A DNA stretch of 64,000 nt from Agrobacterium fabrum str. C58 (GTDB lineage Bacteria; Pseudomonadota; Alphaproteobacteria; Rhizobiales; Rhizobiaceae). Below, in pieces: positions 16,074 to 26,690 of this stretch (the stretch's first letter is position 1; every line of letters starts with the position of its first letter). Made by a program: the position numbers and the translations under genes. The notes below the pieces were generated by a model. That model saw only the letters and a list, made by a program, of their open reading frames with translations. It was not told the origin of the DNA and made no database searches. The stretch lies in NCBI RefSeq assembly GCF_000092025.1, contig NC_003063.2, forward strand, positions 1,803,501 through 1,867,500. The letters are read 5' to 3'.

Positions 16074-17081
16074 ATGCTGAGATTTTTGACGATACGCGTG
16101 GCATCCGCCATTCCGGTGCTGCTGATCCTGAGCGTGGTGACCTTCGCCATCATCCAGGCACCGCCCGGCGATTATGCCGACTACATCCGCTCGCAACTGA
16201 TGAACCAGGGCGGAGCGTCCTTCGAACAGGCGGAAGCGCAGGCGCAGGCCTATCGTATCGAACACGGCCTCGATAAGCCGCTCGTCATTCAATATTTCAA
16301 CTGGATCGGCGGCATCATCACCCGCGGCGATTTTGGCTACAGCTTCTATTACAACAAGCCGGTCGCCGATGTGGTTGGCGAACGCCTGCCGCGCACCATT
16401 GCGCTGGCGCTGGTCTGCCACATCTTCGCCTCCGTTCTCGGCATCGCCTTCGGTATTTGGGCGGCGACACGGCAATATTCCTGGGTCGACAATCTGCTCT
16501 CCACCATCGCCTTTCTTGGCATGACGATCCCGCGCTTCCTGATGGCGCTGATCCTCGTCTACCTCATGGTGTTTCATTTCGACGTGTCTGAGATCGGCAG
16601 CTTCTTCTCGCCGCAATATGGCGGCGCGCCATGGTCGTGGGGCAAATTCGTCGATCTCGTCAGCCATGTCTGGCCGGTGGTCGCCATCGCTGTCTTCGGC
16701 GGCCTTGCCTACAATATGCGGGTGATGCGCGGCAATCTGCTCGACACGCTGAATGCGCAATATGTCGAGACGGCCCGTGCCAAAGGTCTTTCGGAAGGCG
16801 CCGTCATCATGCGCCATGCGGTGCCGAATGCCGTGCATCCGCTCGTCATGTATCAGGGCGTGGTGCTGCCCTACATGCTGAGTGGCGAGATCGAGACCGC
16901 CATCATCTTCGCGCTGCCGACAGTCGGCCCCGCTATTGTCGGCTCCATGGCGGTGGGGGACGTCTATGTCACCGCCACCTTCATGATGGTGCTGGCCGCG
17001 ACGCTGATCGTCGGCAACATCATCGCCGATATGCTGCTCGCCATGCTTGACCCACGTGTTCGCGAATTCGGGAGGGCCTGA
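16074..17081 (+). CDS. agpB: Peptide-type ABC permease, DppB family, for alpha-galactosides
   Basis: 335 residues. The first membrane segment is at about 8-27 (RVASAIPVLLILSVVTFAII), followed by the periplasmic APPGDYADYI region and five further segments. The EAA-type loop is AQYVETARAKGLSEGAVIMRHAVPNAVHPLV near 225-255. It forms the membrane channel with AgpC. Compared with DppB it carries the extended N-terminal insertion (QLMNQGGASFEQAEAQAQAYRIEHGLDKP) typical of longer members. Confidence 0.9.
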   Translation: MLRFLTIRVASAIPVLLILSVVTFAIIQAPPGDYADYIRSQLMNQGGASFEQAEAQAQAYRIEHGLDKPLVIQYFNWIGGIITRGDFGYSFYYNKPVADVVGERLPRTIALALVCHIFASVLGIAFGIWAATRQYSWVDNLLSTIAFLGMTIPRFLMALILVYLMVFHFDVSEIGSFFSPQYGGAPWSWGKFVDLVSHVWPVVAIAVFGGLAYNMRVMRGNLLDTLNAQYVETARAKGLSEGAVIMRHAVPNAVHPLVMYQGVVLPYMLSGEIETAIIFALPTVGPAIVGSMAVGDVYVTATFMMVLAATLIVGNIIADMLLAMLDPRVREFGRA

Positions 17082-17082
17082 G

Positions 17083-18219
17083 ATGATGGCATTTGACGAC
17101 CTGAAAAACGAAACAGCGGTTATGCCAAAGCCCGAACGCGGCACGCAGGGTAACGAGTCCTATCTCGCGCTGGTGTGGCGGCGTCTCAGACGCTCGGTTA
17201 CCGGCATGCTCGGGCTGGTGCTGGTGGCCTTGCTGATCCTGATCGCCATTTTTGCCGATTTCTTCGCGCCGATGAACCCGCTGGAAACCAACGCCAGCTT
17301 CTCACCGCCGCAAGTGGTTCGTTTCACCGACAAGGACGGTAATTTCAGTCCTTTCCCCCGCGTCTATGCGACTGCCGACACAGCAGAACTCGATCCGGTC
17401 ACTTTTCAGCCCATCGTCGGGCCGGACTATGACAATCCGGTTTATCTGGGCTTCTTCGTCAAAGGCTCGGAATACAGGCTTCTGGGTCTCATCCCGATGA
17501 GCCGGCATTTCTTCGGCTCGACGGATGGCAAGCCCGTGCATTTTCTTGGCACCGACAAGTTCGGACGCGACGTGCTGTCGCGCGCCATCTATGGCTCGCG
17601 CATCTCGCTCGCCATCGCACTCAGTGTCGTCGCCATCGTCACGGTCATCGGCACCAGTGTCGGCCTGATATCAGGTTATTTCGGCGGGCCGCTGGATGCC
17701 TGGTTGCAGCGTTTCGTAGAAGTGGTGCTCGCTTTCCCGCAATTGCCGCTTTATCTCGCGCTGACCTCGCTCATTCCGGTTACCGCCCCGACGACTGTTT
17801 TCCTCCTCTTCGTGGTCGGCGTCATGTCCGCGCTCGGTTGGGCGCAGATGTCGCGGGAGGTGCGCGGCAAGACGCTGGCGCTGGCGCGCATCGATTATGT
17901 GCGGGCAGCGATTGCTGTCGGGGCCACCGACCGGCGCATCATCTTCCAGCACATTCTGCCGAATGTGATGAGCCACGTGATCGTTGCCGTCACCCTGCAT
18001 ATTCCAAGCGTCGTGCTCCTGGAATCCTTCCTCGGTTTCCTCGGCTTTGCGGTGAAGCCGCCGCTCATCTCCTGGGGGTTGATGCTGCAGGATACCGCGA
18101 CCTATTCCGTCATCGGTTCCTATCCGTGGATCCTGGCCCCGGTCGGTTTCGTGCTGGTCACGGTTTTCGCCTTCAACGCGCTGGGCGATGGCCTGCGCGA
18201 TGCCGTCGATCCCTATTGA
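17083..18219 (+). CDS. agpC: Peptide-type ABC permease, DppC family, for alpha-galactosides
   Basis: 378 residues from the ATG at 17083, six bases after GGAGGG and just past the agpB stop. An N-terminal cytoplasmic tail carries the first segment (GMLGLVLVALLILIAIFADFFAP). A long periplasmic insertion follows (about 60-155), then HFLGTDKFGRDVLSRAIYGSRISLAIA, the usual DppC motif. The EAA loop is AQMSREVRGKTLALARIDYVRAAIAVGATDRRIIFQHILPN. The insertion makes it longer than DppC (about 300). It is the partner of AgpB. Confidence 0.9.
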   Translation: MMAFDDLKNETAVMPKPERGTQGNESYLALVWRRLRRSVTGMLGLVLVALLILIAIFADFFAPMNPLETNASFSPPQVVRFTDKDGNFSPFPRVYATADTAELDPVTFQPIVGPDYDNPVYLGFFVKGSEYRLLGLIPMSRHFFGSTDGKPVHFLGTDKFGRDVLSRAIYGSRISLAIALSVVAIVTVIGTSVGLISGYFGGPLDAWLQRFVEVVLAFPQLPLYLALTSLIPVTAPTTVFLLFVVGVMSALGWAQMSREVRGKTLALARIDYVRAAIAVGATDRRIIFQHILPNVMSHVIVAVTLHIPSVVLLESFLGFLGFAVKPPLISWGLMLQDTATYSVIGSYPWILAPVGFVLVTVFAFNALGDGLRDAVDPY

Positions 18220-18232
18220 GAGGAGCGTGCAA

Positions 18233-19900
18233 ATGGTAGCTGCCCAGAACAACGCCTACGCCCCCGCCATCCGCTTCGATGCCGATGACCGTCAGGATAA
18301 CGCCATCATCGATGCCCGCAATATTGCTGTCACCTTCAAGGTGGAACACGGCACCGTGGAAGCAGTGAAGGATATTTCCTTCCAGCTTTACCGGGGAGAG
18401 ACGATTGCCATCGTCGGTGAATCCGGTTCAGGAAAATCGGTCACGGCCCGTACCATCATGGGGCTTTTGACAAAGCGGGCCTCGGTTTCAAAGTCCGCGA
18501 CTGTGCGGTTCAACGGCGATGACATCTTGAGGTTTTCGTCGCGGCAACGCCGGGCGCTGCGCGGTAACCGCATCTCGATGATCTTTCAGGAACCGATGAG
18601 TTCGCTGAACCCGATCTATACGATCGGCAGCCAGATCGTCGAGGCGATCCGGGTTCATTCAAGGCTCAGCCGGAAAGAGGCGGAGGCGAGGGCGCTCGAT
18701 CTTCTTCGGCAGGTGCAGATACCGGAGCCGGAGGCGCGGCTCAAACAATATCCGCACCAGCTTTCCGGCGGCCAGCGCCAGCGTGTGATGATTGCCATGG
18801 CGCTTTCCAATGATCCTGATGTGCTGATTGCTGACGAACCCACCACCGCGCTCGATGTGACGGTGCAAGCGCAGATCCTCAACCTCATTCGAGACTTGCA
18901 GAAGAAGCGCGGCATGGCCGTGGTTCTCATCACCCACGACCTGACGATCGTGAAGCAGTTTTCCGATTACGTCTATGTCATGCAGCATGGCGAGATGCGT
19001 GAGCACAATACCACGGAGCGGCTGTTTGCAGCGCCCCAGCATCCTTATACGAAAAGGCTTCTTGCCTCCGAACCGCGTGGCACGGCAAAACCGCTGCCGG
19101 AAAATTCCGGCGTGCTGCTGACGGCAAGCGGCGTGCGCGTGTCCTTCATGATGCGATATGGCGGCCTGTTCAAACCCGAACTGAAGGAACTGATCGCCGT
19201 CGACAGCCTCGGCCTGACCCTCAAGCGACACGAGACGCTGGGGCTCGTTGGTGAATCCGGTTCCGGCAAGACCACCTTCGGGCAATCGCTGCTGCGGTTG
19301 AACGAGCCTGTCGGAGGCGAGGTGATCTTTGATGGCGAGAGGGTGGATGGCCGCTCCCGCTCGGAAATGCGACCCTTGCGCTCGCGTATGCAGATCGTGT
19401 TTCAGGACCCGTTCGCTTCGCTCAACCCGCGCATGACCATCGGCCAGATTATCGAGGAAGGCCTCATCATTAACGGTCTTGGCAGAACCAAGGCTGAAAG
19501 GCTGGAGCGGGTGCGAGATGCGCTGGAGGCAGCGGGCATGCCGGGCAATATCCTCTCGCGTTTCCCGCACGAATTTTCCGGCGGCCAGCGCCAGCGCATC
19601 GCCATTGCCCGCGCCGTGGCGCTGGAGCCGGAATTTATTCTGCTTGATGAACCGACCTCAGCGCTCGATCTTTCCGTGCAGGCGCAGATCATCGACCTCC
19701 TGCGCAAGCTGCAGGACGAGCGCGGCCTGAGTTACCTGTTCATCTCGCACGACCTGAAGGTGGTCCGTGCGCTCTGCCACCGCGTCATCGTCATGCAGGG
19801 CGGCAGGATCGTCGAGGAAGGGCCCGTCGAGGACGTGCTGACCAACCCTAAAACCGAATATACTCAGCGGCTTGTACGAGCCGCCTTTGAAATCGCTTGA
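18233..19900 (+). CDS. agpD: Double ABC ATPase (DppD-DppF fusion type) for alpha-galactosides
   Basis: 555 residues from the ATG at 18233 behind GAGAGGAG; an earlier in-frame ATG inside agpC lacks a site. Two complete ABC domains are present: Walker A GESGSGKS near 62 and GESGSGKT near 340, each with an LSGGQRQR or FSGGQRQR signature and ADEPTTALD or LDEPTSALD Walker B. A single gene thus supplies both nucleotide-binding subunits of the peptide-type importer. It follows agpC by 13 bp. Confidence 0.92.
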   Translation: MVAAQNNAYAPAIRFDADDRQDNAIIDARNIAVTFKVEHGTVEAVKDISFQLYRGETIAIVGESGSGKSVTARTIMGLLTKRASVSKSATVRFNGDDILRFSSRQRRALRGNRISMIFQEPMSSLNPIYTIGSQIVEAIRVHSRLSRKEAEARALDLLRQVQIPEPEARLKQYPHQLSGGQRQRVMIAMALSNDPDVLIADEPTTALDVTVQAQILNLIRDLQKKRGMAVVLITHDLTIVKQFSDYVYVMQHGEMREHNTTERLFAAPQHPYTKRLLASEPRGTAKPLPENSGVLLTASGVRVSFMMRYGGLFKPELKELIAVDSLGLTLKRHETLGLVGESGSGKTTFGQSLLRLNEPVGGEVIFDGERVDGRSRSEMRPLRSRMQIVFQDPFASLNPRMTIGQIIEEGLIINGLGRTKAERLERVRDALEAAGMPGNILSRFPHEFSGGQRQRIAIARAVALEPEFILLDEPTSALDLSVQAQIIDLLRKLQDERGLSYLFISHDLKVVRALCHRVIVMQGGRIVEEGPVEDVLTNPKTEYTQRLVRAAFEIA

Positions 19901-19922
19901 ATTCCCAATGCCGGAGGTAGAC

Positions 19923-21296
19923 ATGGCAAGAGATCCCAAGATCACATTTATCGGCGCAGGCTCTACGGTGTTCATGAAGAACATCATCGGCGACGTGCTG
20001 CAGCGTCCGGCCCTTTCGGGCGCCACCATTGCGCTGATGGACATCAATCGCGAGAGGCTGGAAGAAAGCGCCATCGTCGTCAACAAGCTGATTTCGACAT
20101 TGGGGGCAAAGGCGAAAGCCGAGACCTATACCGACCAGAAAAAGGCGCTTGCCGGTGCCGATTTTGTCGTGGTCGCCTTCCAGATCGGCGGATATGAACC
20201 CTGTACGGTTACCGATTTCGAGGTGCCGCGCAAATATGGCCTGCGCCAGACCATTGCCGATACGCTCGGCGTCGGCGGCATCATGCGTGGTCTTCGCACC
20301 GTGCCGCATCTGTGGAAAATCTGCGAGGATATCCTCGCCGTCTGCCCCAACGCCGTCATGCTGCAATATGTGAACCCGATGGCGATCAACACCTGGGCGA
20401 TTGCCGAGAAATACCCGACGATCCGGCAGGTTGGCCTTTGCCATTCCGTGCAGGGCACGGCCATGGAACTCGCCCATGATCTCGATATCCCTTATGAGGA
20501 GATCCGCTATCGTTCGGCCGGCATCAACCACATGGCGTTTTTCCTCGAATTCGAGCATCGCCAGCCCGACGGCAGCTATAGGAACCTCTATCCCGATCTC
20601 GTGCGCGGCTACCGCGAAGGCCGTGCGCCAAAACCCGGCTGGAACCCGCGTTGCCCCAACAAGGTGCGTTACGAGATGCTGACGCGACTCGGTTATTTCG
20701 TCACCGAAAGCTCGGAACATTTCGCCGAATATACGCCCTATTTCATCAAGGAGGGGCGCGACGACCTGATCGAGAAATTCGGCATCCCGCTCGATGAATA
20801 TCCGAAGCGCTGCATCGAACAGATCGAGCGCTGGAAGGGGCAGGCGGCGGCCTATCGTTCGGCCGAGAAGATCGAGGTTAAGCAATCGAAGGAATATGCC
20901 TCCTCCATCATCAACTCCGTCTGGACTGGCGAACCCTCCGTCATCTATGGCAACCAGCGCAACAACGGCTGCATCACCTCGCTCCCATCGGATTGCGCGG
21001 CAGAAGTGCCCTGCCTTGTCGACCATAACGGCGTGCAGCCCACCTTTATCGGCGAATTGCCGCCGCAACTCACCGCCCTGATGCGCACCAACATCAACGT
21101 GCAGGAACTGACGGTGCGGGCGCTGATGAGCGAAAACCGTGCCCATATCTTCCACGCGGCGATGATGGACCCGCACACGGCGGCGGAACTGGATCTCGAC
21201 CAGATATGGTCGCTGGTAGACGACCTACTGCTCGCACACCGCGACTGGTTGCCGGAATGGACGCAGGCGGAGGTGAAGCGGGCGCGGGCGGTGTAA
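19923..21296 (+). CDS. agaL2: GH4-family alpha-galactosidase with CHSV motif (MelA type)
   Basis: 457 residues; GGAGGT lies four bases before the ATG. The NAD loop FIGAGSTVFMKNI is at about 7-19, QYVNPMAINTWA follows, and the metal motif C173-H174-S175-V176 is the form found in MelA-type alpha-galactosidases. It cleaves imported alpha-galactosides such as melibiose or raffinose in the cytoplasm using NAD and a divalent metal. It is the last gene of the agp/aga operon. Its sequence differs strongly from the first GH4 gene, so this is not a recent duplication. Confidence 0.9.
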   Translation: MARDPKITFIGAGSTVFMKNIIGDVLQRPALSGATIALMDINRERLEESAIVVNKLISTLGAKAKAETYTDQKKALAGADFVVVAFQIGGYEPCTVTDFEVPRKYGLRQTIADTLGVGGIMRGLRTVPHLWKICEDILAVCPNAVMLQYVNPMAINTWAIAEKYPTIRQVGLCHSVQGTAMELAHDLDIPYEEIRYRSAGINHMAFFLEFEHRQPDGSYRNLYPDLVRGYREGRAPKPGWNPRCPNKVRYEMLTRLGYFVTESSEHFAEYTPYFIKEGRDDLIEKFGIPLDEYPKRCIEQIERWKGQAAAYRSAEKIEVKQSKEYASSIINSVWTGEPSVIYGNQRNNGCITSLPSDCAAEVPCLVDHNGVQPTFIGELPPQLTALMRTNINVQELTVRALMSENRAHIFHAAMMDPHTAAELDLDQIWSLVDDLLLAHRDWLPEWTQAEVKRARAV

Positions 21297-21587
21297 GGCT
21301 CGATAGTCACGGCAAGTACGAGGCCGCGGGTTCAGCCTGCGGCCTTGATGCCACAGGGGCCCGGGCATTTTTTTGCCTTCGCCATGCCGAACTTGTGTCG
21401 ACGTAATGTGGTTCACTTGACGTGTGTCAAAGCCTCGAGGCCCTTCCTCACCTAAACAGCCCCCAGCAACCTGTCTTCTCCCTTCAACAGTGGAAATATC
21501 AGGTATGAATTATGAACGTAAAGGTGGCTGGCTTCTTCGGTTTCATCGTATTACGGTTGAAACTACAGGGGCGCAGGGGGAAGACGG
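21297..21587. other. Intergenic region after agaL2 with terminator-like hairpins
   Basis: 291 bp. AGGCCGC at 21321-21327 and GCGGCCT at 21339-21345 form a stem without a T tract. Directly after it, ATGCC at 21349-21353 can pair with GGCAT at 21364-21368 around an inner GGGGCCC, followed by seven T (21368-21374); this is the better terminator candidate for the agp operon. The rest should hold the promoter of the exporter operon at 21588. I see no gene. Confidence 0.45.
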
Positions 21588-22652
21588 ATGTCTAAAAAAG
21601 GCTTGCTCATTGGTCTGGCGGTTGTGGTTCTTGCCATTGCTGCCTATTTCGCCTGGTCGAAGTTGACGGCAGAGGGTCTGCCCTCCGGTTTCGTGGCCAG
21701 TAACGGTCGGATCGAGGCGGTCGAGATCGATATCTCCACCAAAACTGCCGGCCGCCTTCAGGACATCATGGTGCGCGAAGGCGATTTCGTGAAGGCAGGG
21801 CAGGTGCTTGCCCAGATGGACACGGCCCAGCTGGAGGCCAAAAAGCGGCAGGCGGAAGCGCAGCTTCGCCGTGCAAAGATCGCAATCGATACCGCCCATA
21901 GCCTCGTTGCCCAGCGGGAGGCGGAAAAGACCTCGGCGCTTGCGGTGGTGGAACAGCGCAAGGCCCAGCTTGATTCGGCGTCCAAGACCTATGCGCGCTC
22001 AAGACAGCTGCTGACCGGCAACGCCGTGTCGCAGCAGATCGTCGATGACAGCGAGGCGACAGAACAGTCCGCCCGCGCCACTCTTGCCTCGGCGCAGGCC
22101 TCGCTTGCCGCCTCTGATGCGGCAATCAACGCCGCCAAGGCTCAGATCATCGATGCGGAAGCGGCTGTCGATGCCGCGCAGGCCGATATTGAGAGCATCG
22201 AGACTGACATAGTCGATGCGACGCTGAAATCACCCCGCGACGGCCGGGTGCAATATCGCATCGCCCAGCCCGGCGAAGTGCTCTCCGCCGGCGGGCGGGT
22301 TCTCAACCTTGTCGATCTCGGCGATGTCTATATGACGTTTTTCCTCCCAACGGCCGAGGCTGGCCGCACATCCATGGGCTCGGATGTGCGCCTGATCCTC
22401 GACGCCGCGCCGCAATATACCATTCCCGCCAAGGTCTCCTTCGTCGCCGATGTGGCGCAATTCACGCCAAAGACGGTGGAAACCGAGGAGGAGCGCCAGA
22501 AGCTCACTTTCCGGGTGCGGGCGCAGATCCCGCAGGAACTGCTGCAGAAATATATTCAGTACGTCAAAACCGGTCTTCCCGGCATGGCTTATGTCCGGCT
22601 TGATCCGCAGGCCGCCTGGCCGGAAAATCTCGAACGCAATCTTGTGAAGTGA
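21588..22652 (+). CDS. HlyD/membrane-fusion protein of an ABC-2 exporter (YhiI/YbhG type)
   Basis: 354 residues. There is an N-terminal membrane anchor ([19 protein letters not shown], about 5-23). The first half-lipoyl segment is [42 protein letters not shown] long Ala/Gln-rich coiled coil occupies about 85-205, then [30 protein letters not shown] completes the barrel. Such proteins bridge the inner-membrane exporter to the outer membrane. The order HlyD, double ABC, ABC-2 permease equals E. coli yhiI-rbbA-yhhJ. The stop lies 11 bp before the next start. Confidence 0.9.
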   Translation: MSKKGLLIGLAVVVLAIAAYFAWSKLTAEGLPSGFVASNGRIEAVEIDISTKTAGRLQDIMVREGDFVKAGQVLAQMDTAQLEAKKRQAEAQLRRAKIAIDTAHSLVAQREAEKTSALAVVEQRKAQLDSASKTYARSRQLLTGNAVSQQIVDDSEATEQSARATLASAQASLAASDAAINAAKAQIIDAEAAVDAAQADIESIETDIVDATLKSPRDGRVQYRIAQPGEVLSAGGRVLNLVDLGDVYMTFFLPTAEAGRTSMGSDVRLILDAAPQYTIPAKVSFVADVAQFTPKTVETEEERQKLTFRVRAQIPQELLQKYIQYVKTGLPGMAYVRLDPQAAWPENLERNLVK

Positions 22653-22663
22653 GGGTGGCCGCG

Positions 22664-25441
22664 ATGGTCACGCCCTCCGCGACGAATACTAAAAACGATC
22701 CCGGCGCCCCGGTCGCACGGTTGACGGATGTACGGCTGGCTTTTGGCAGCACGGTTGCGCTTGCCGATATATCGGTCGAAATTCCCGCCGGACGGATGAT
22801 CGGCCTTATCGGGCCTGACGGTGTCGGCAAGTCCAGTCTGCTGTCTCTGATTTCCGGCGCGCGCGCCATACAGAAGGGCAATGTGGAGGTTCTGGCCGGC
22901 GATATGTCCGATCCGCGCCACCGCGAGGATACCTGCCCGCGCATCGCCTATATGCCGCAGGGCCTCGGTAAGAACCTTTATCCAACCCTCTCAGTCTTCG
23001 AAAATATCGACTTTTTCGGCAGGCTGTTCGGGCAGGATGGCAGGGAGAGAAAGGCACGCATTGCCGAGTTGCTGAAAAGTACTGGTCTTGAACGTTTTGC
23101 CGACCGGCCGGCCATGAAGCTTTCCGGCGGCATGAAACAGAAGCTCGGGCTCTGCTGTGCGCTGATCCACGATCCTGACCTGCTCATTCTCGATGAGCCA
23201 ACAACGGGCGTCGATCCGCTGTCGCGCCGGCAATTCTGGGAACTTATCGATTCCATCCGTGCCGGTCGTCCGGGCATGAGCGTGATTGTCGCGACGGCCT
23301 ATATGGAAGAGGCCGCCGGTTTCGACTGGCTGGTCGCCATGGATGGCGGCAAGATCCTCGCCACCGGCTCCCCCGGCGAACTTCTCGAACGCACCTCGAC
23401 CGCCAATCTCGATGCCGCCTTTATTGCGCTTCTTCCGGAAGAAAAGCGCAAGGACTACCACGAGGTGCATATCGCGCCACGCAGGGTGACGCATGATGGT
23501 GACTATGCCATCGAGGCGTCGCATCTCAGTATGCGCTTCGGTGATTTCACCGCCGTCGACAATGTCAGCTTCAAAATCCCGCGCGGCGAGATTTTCGGCT
23601 TTCTCGGCTCTAATGGCTGCGGAAAATCCACCACCATGAAGATGCTGACCGGGCTTCTGGCTGCCAGTGAAGGCGAGGCGAAGCTTTTCGGCCACAAGGT
23701 GGATGCCAGCGACATGGCGATCCGCCACCGCGTCGGTTACATGAGCCAGGCCTTTTCGCTCTATTCCGAACTCACGGTACGACAGAACCTCGATCTTCAC
23801 GCGCGGCTGTTCAAGCTGCCGGAAGCGACCATTCAGCCGCGCATCGCCGAGATGGCGGAGCGCTTTGATCTCGGCACCGTCATGGATACGCTGCCGGACG
23901 ACCTGCCGCTTGGCATCCGGCAAAGACTGTCGCTTGCGGTGGCGATGATCCATTCGCCCGACATTCTTATCCTCGATGAGCCGACTTCGGGTGTCGACCC
24001 GGTGGCGCGCGACGGCTTCTGGCAAATCCTCGCTGATCTCTCCCGCAACGACAATGTCACCATCTTCATCTCCACCCATTTCATGAATGAGGCGGAGCGT
24101 TGCGACCGGATTTCGTTGATGCATGCCGGCAAGGTGCTGATCAGCGATACGCCTGACGCGATTACCAAAAGCCGTAATGCCGAAACGCTGGAAGAGGCTT
24201 TTGTCGCCTATCTCGAGGATGCCTCGGGTGTCAAAAAGGCGGAGCCTGCAATAGCGCCCGCTCCGGCAACGGAGGTGGTTCCGACCCAACACGCAACACC
24301 TGCCCGCAAACGGTTTTTCGATGTCCGGCGCATGTTCAGCTATACCCGCCGAGAGGCGCTGGAACTGCAGCGAGATCCCATTCGCGGCACATTGGCGGTT
24401 CTCGGCAGCGTCATCCTGATGTTCGTGATCGGTTACGGCATCAATCTCGATGTTGAGGACCTGTCCTTCGCGGTACTGGACCGTGACGATTCCACCATCA
24501 GCCGCGATTACGTGCTCGACATAGCCGGTTCCCGTTATTTCATCGAGAAAGAGCCGATCCGCGACTATGCCGATATGGACCGGCGAATGCGCGACGGGGA
24601 ACTCAGCCTCGCCATCGAAATTCCACCCGGTTTCGGCCGCGATGTCCTGCGCGGCAAGACGGTGGAGGTCGGCGCCTGGATCGACGGCGCCATGCCGCAG
24701 CGGGCAGAAACCGTGCGCGGTTACGTGCAGGGAATGCACCAGACATGGCTGGCGCGCAAGGCGAGCGAAATCTATGGCAATGCAGCGACGCAAAGTAGTT
24801 TCAGCATCGAAACGCGCTATCGTTACAATCCCGATGTCAAAAGCCTCGTCGCCATGGTCCCGGCGGTCATTCCGCTGCTGCTGATGCTCATTCCTGCCAT
24901 GCTGGCGGCCCTCAGCGTCGTCCGGGAAAAAGAGCTTGGCTCCATCGTCAACCTCTACGTGACGCCGACCACGCGGCTGGAATTCCTGATAGGAAAACAG
25001 CTTCCCTATGTGGCGCTCGGAATGCTCAATTTCCTGCTGCTGACCGCATTTGCGATATTCATCTTCCAGGTGCCGTTTACCGGCAGTTATCTCGCTTACG
25101 CGACGGGAGCTTTGCTCTTCGTCATCATCGCCACGTCCATCGGTCTCGTCATGTCTTCCTTTATGAAGAGCCAGATCGCGGCGATCTTCGGCACGGCCTT
25201 GCTGACGCTCATTCCGGCCACACAATATTCGGGCATGATCGATCCCGTTTCGTCGCTGCAGGGGGCGGGGGCCTTTATCGGTAACATCTATCCCGCCACC
25301 TATTTCATGACTATTTCACGCGGCACCTTTTCCAAGGGGCTGGATTTCGCCGGTCTTTCCGGTTCTTTCCTGCCGCTTCTCATTGCCATTCCGCTGCTGC
25401 TCATCGCCGGTGCTGCTCTTTTGAGGAAACAGGCGTCATGA
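22664..25441 (+). CDS. Double ABC ATPase fused to ABC-2 permease (RbbA/YhiH type)
   Basis: 925 residues from the ATG at 22664 behind GAGGGTGG; a GTG at 22649 is possible. The first ABC domain has Walker [10 protein letters not shown] near 50 and [11 protein letters not shown]. The second has Walker [10 protein letters not shown] near 315, but its signature region reads [11 protein letters not shown] instead of LSGGQ, as in YhiH-type proteins. The C-terminal 370 or so residues are an ABC-2 membrane domain with a first segment near 585 ([16 protein letters not shown]), a long external loop, and five more segments ([19 protein letters not shown] onward). It probably exports a hydrophobic or toxic compound. 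It overlaps the next gene by 4 bp. Confidence 0.9.
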   Translation: MVTPSATNTKNDPGAPVARLTDVRLAFGSTVALADISVEIPAGRMIGLIGPDGVGKSSLLSLISGARAIQKGNVEVLAGDMSDPRHREDTCPRIAYMPQGLGKNLYPTLSVFENIDFFGRLFGQDGRERKARIAELLKSTGLERFADRPAMKLSGGMKQKLGLCCALIHDPDLLILDEPTTGVDPLSRRQFWELIDSIRAGRPGMSVIVATAYMEEAAGFDWLVAMDGGKILATGSPGELLERTSTANLDAAFIALLPEEKRKDYHEVHIAPRRVTHDGDYAIEASHLSMRFGDFTAVDNVSFKIPRGEIFGFLGSNGCGKSTTMKMLTGLLAASEGEAKLFGHKVDASDMAIRHRVGYMSQAFSLYSELTVRQNLDLHARLFKLPEATIQPRIAEMAERFDLGTVMDTLPDDLPLGIRQRLSLAVAMIHSPDILILDEPTSGVDPVARDGFWQILADLSRNDNVTIFISTHFMNEAERCDRISLMHAGKVLISDTPDAITKSRNAETLEEAFVAYLEDASGVKKAEPAIAPAPATEVVPTQHATPARKRFFDVRRMFSYTRREALELQRDPIRGTLAVLGSVILMFVIGYGINLDVEDLSFAVLDRDDSTISRDYVLDIAGSRYFIEKEPIRDYADMDRRMRDGELSLAIEIPPGFGRDVLRGKTVEVGAWIDGAMPQRAETVRGYVQGMHQTWLARKASEIYGNAATQSSFSIETRYRYNPDVKSLVAMVPAVIPLLLMLIPAMLAALSVVREKELGSIVNLYVTPTTRLEFLIGKQLPYVALGMLNFLLLTAFAIFIFQVPFTGSYLAYATGALLFVIIATSIGLVMSSFMKSQIAAIFGTALLTLIPATQYSGMIDPVSSLQGAGAFIGNIYPATYFMTISRGTFSKGLDFAGLSGSFLPLLIAIPLLLIAGAALLRKQAS

Positions 25442-26556
25442 GGTTGTTTTCGTCCAATATCTTCCAGCTCGGTATCAAGGAACTGCGCGGGCTTGCGCGT
25501 GATGGCATGCTGCTGCTCTTGATCGTTTACGCCTTCACGCTGCAGATCTACACCGGCTCCAGCGCGTTGCCCGAAACCCTGAACAATGCCGCCATCGCAA
25601 TCGTGGACGAGGATCAGTCGCCGCTTTCCGGCCGCATCAGCACAGCGTTTTATCCGCCCTATTTCGCGCCGCCAAAGCAGATTTCCATTGCTGAGATGGA
25701 CAAGCGCATGGATGCCGGGCTCGACACCTTCGCGCTCAACATCCCGCCGGATTTCCAGCGTCGGCTTATGGCCGGGCAGCAGCCTGCCATCCAGCTCAAT
25801 ATCGATGCCACCCGCATGAGCCAGGCCTTCAGCGGCGGTGGTTATGTGCAGAACATCGTGACGAGCGAAGTTCAGGAATATGTCAACCGCTATCGCGGCG
25901 CGACGACGGTGCCAGTCGATCTGACGCTACGTTCTCGTTTCAACCCAGAACTGGACAAATCCTGGTTCGGCTCGATCAACAATATCATCACCGCCATCAC
26001 CATGCTGTCGATCGTGCTGACGGGGGCGGCGCTCATTCGTGAGCGCGAACATGGCACGGTCGAGCATCTGCTGGTCATGCCGGTCACGCCGCTGGAAATC
26101 ATGCTCAGCAAGGTCTGGTCCATGGGTCTTGTCGTGCTGGTGGCCTCGGCATTTTCCCTTTTCGTTGTCGTTAAGGGGCTGCTCGCCATCCCCATCGAAG
26201 GCTCGCTTTCCCTTTTCCTGCTTGGAACGGCGTTGCAGCTTTTTGCGATGACCTCGATGGGTATTTTCCTCGCGACAGTGGCAGGTTCCATGCCGCAATT
26301 CGGCATGCTGCTGATACTGTTCCTCTTGCCGTTGCAAGTGCTGTCCGGCGCCATGACGCCGCGCGAAAGCATGCCTGATATCATCCAGTACATCATGCTG
26401 CTCGCACCCAACACGCATTTTGTCATTCTGGCGCAATCGGTGCTTTTCAGGGGGGGGGGGCTGGATGTGGTCTGGCCGCAATTGCTGGCGCTGCTCGCCA
26501 TCGGCTCGGCGCTCTTCATTTTTGCGCTTCGCCGCTTCCGGCGGTTTCTGCGCTGA
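25438..26556 (+). CDS. ABC-2 permease (YhhJ type)
   Basis: 372 residues. The first membrane segment is near 22-40 ([19 protein letters not shown]), then a large periplasmic domain ([28 protein letters not shown] onward) and five segments from about 185. The RERERGT-like motif is [25 protein letters not shown]. The ATG overlaps the fusion-protein stop by 4 bp. It is the second membrane half of the exporter. An 11-G run near the 3' end (26450-26460) encodes part of FRGGGLD; a one-base slip there would replace the last membrane segment. Confidence 0.9.
   Translation: MRLFSSNIFQLGIKELRGLARDGMLLLLIVYAFTLQIYTGSSALPETLNNAAIAIVDEDQSPLSGRISTAFYPPYFAPPKQISIAEMDKRMDAGLDTFALNIPPDFQRRLMAGQQPAIQLNIDATRMSQAFSGGGYVQNIVTSEVQEYVNRYRGATTVPVDLTLRSRFNPELDKSWFGSINNIITAITMLSIVLTGAALIREREHGTVEHLLVMPVTPLEIMLSKVWSMGLVVLVASAFSLFVVVKGLLAIPIEGSLSLFLLGTALQLFAMTSMGIFLATVAGSMPQFGMLLILFLLPLQVLSGAMTPRESMPDIIQYIMLLAPNTHFVILAQSVLFRGGGLDVVWPQLLALLAIGSALFIFALRRFRRFLR
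26450..26460 (+). repeat. Homopolymer of 11 G inside the ABC-2 permease gene
   Basis: Eleven consecutive G lie within codons for FRGGGLD about 32 codons before the stop. Runs of this length are prone to replication slippage. The present length keeps the frame open to the expected basic C terminus ([10 protein letters not shown]). Whether it is a phase-variable site or a passive run cannot be decided from one sequence. Confidence 0.9.
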
Positions 26557-26690
26557 ACGACGGAAGAGCGCCCATTTTCAAGCATTTCCGGACGAGTTGA
26601 ATTAATTGTGTTCGGTAACGGTATGTTCGCCTTCGGGGAATATGCCTATGAGACGGCTGGGTAAAAGAGGGCTTTGTTCAGGAGTAGCAA

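Noticed and set aside
19848..21176. A 442-codon minus-strand frame over agaL2
   Set aside because: Same reason: the sense strand encodes MelA-type motifs, and the antisense frame only mirrors codon bias.
22991..25225. A 744-codon open frame on the minus strand across the RbbA-like gene
   Set aside because: It is the shadow of a GC-rich gene with strong third-position bias. The plus-strand frame has two ABC domains and a membrane domain, while the minus-strand product is His/Arg/Gly-rich without a known fold, start site or neighbours.
26450..26460. The 11-G run as a sequencing error causing a frameshift
   Set aside because: The reading frame through the run ends in the expected basic C terminus, so the length shown is consistent with a functional gene, although an error of three bases could not be seen.
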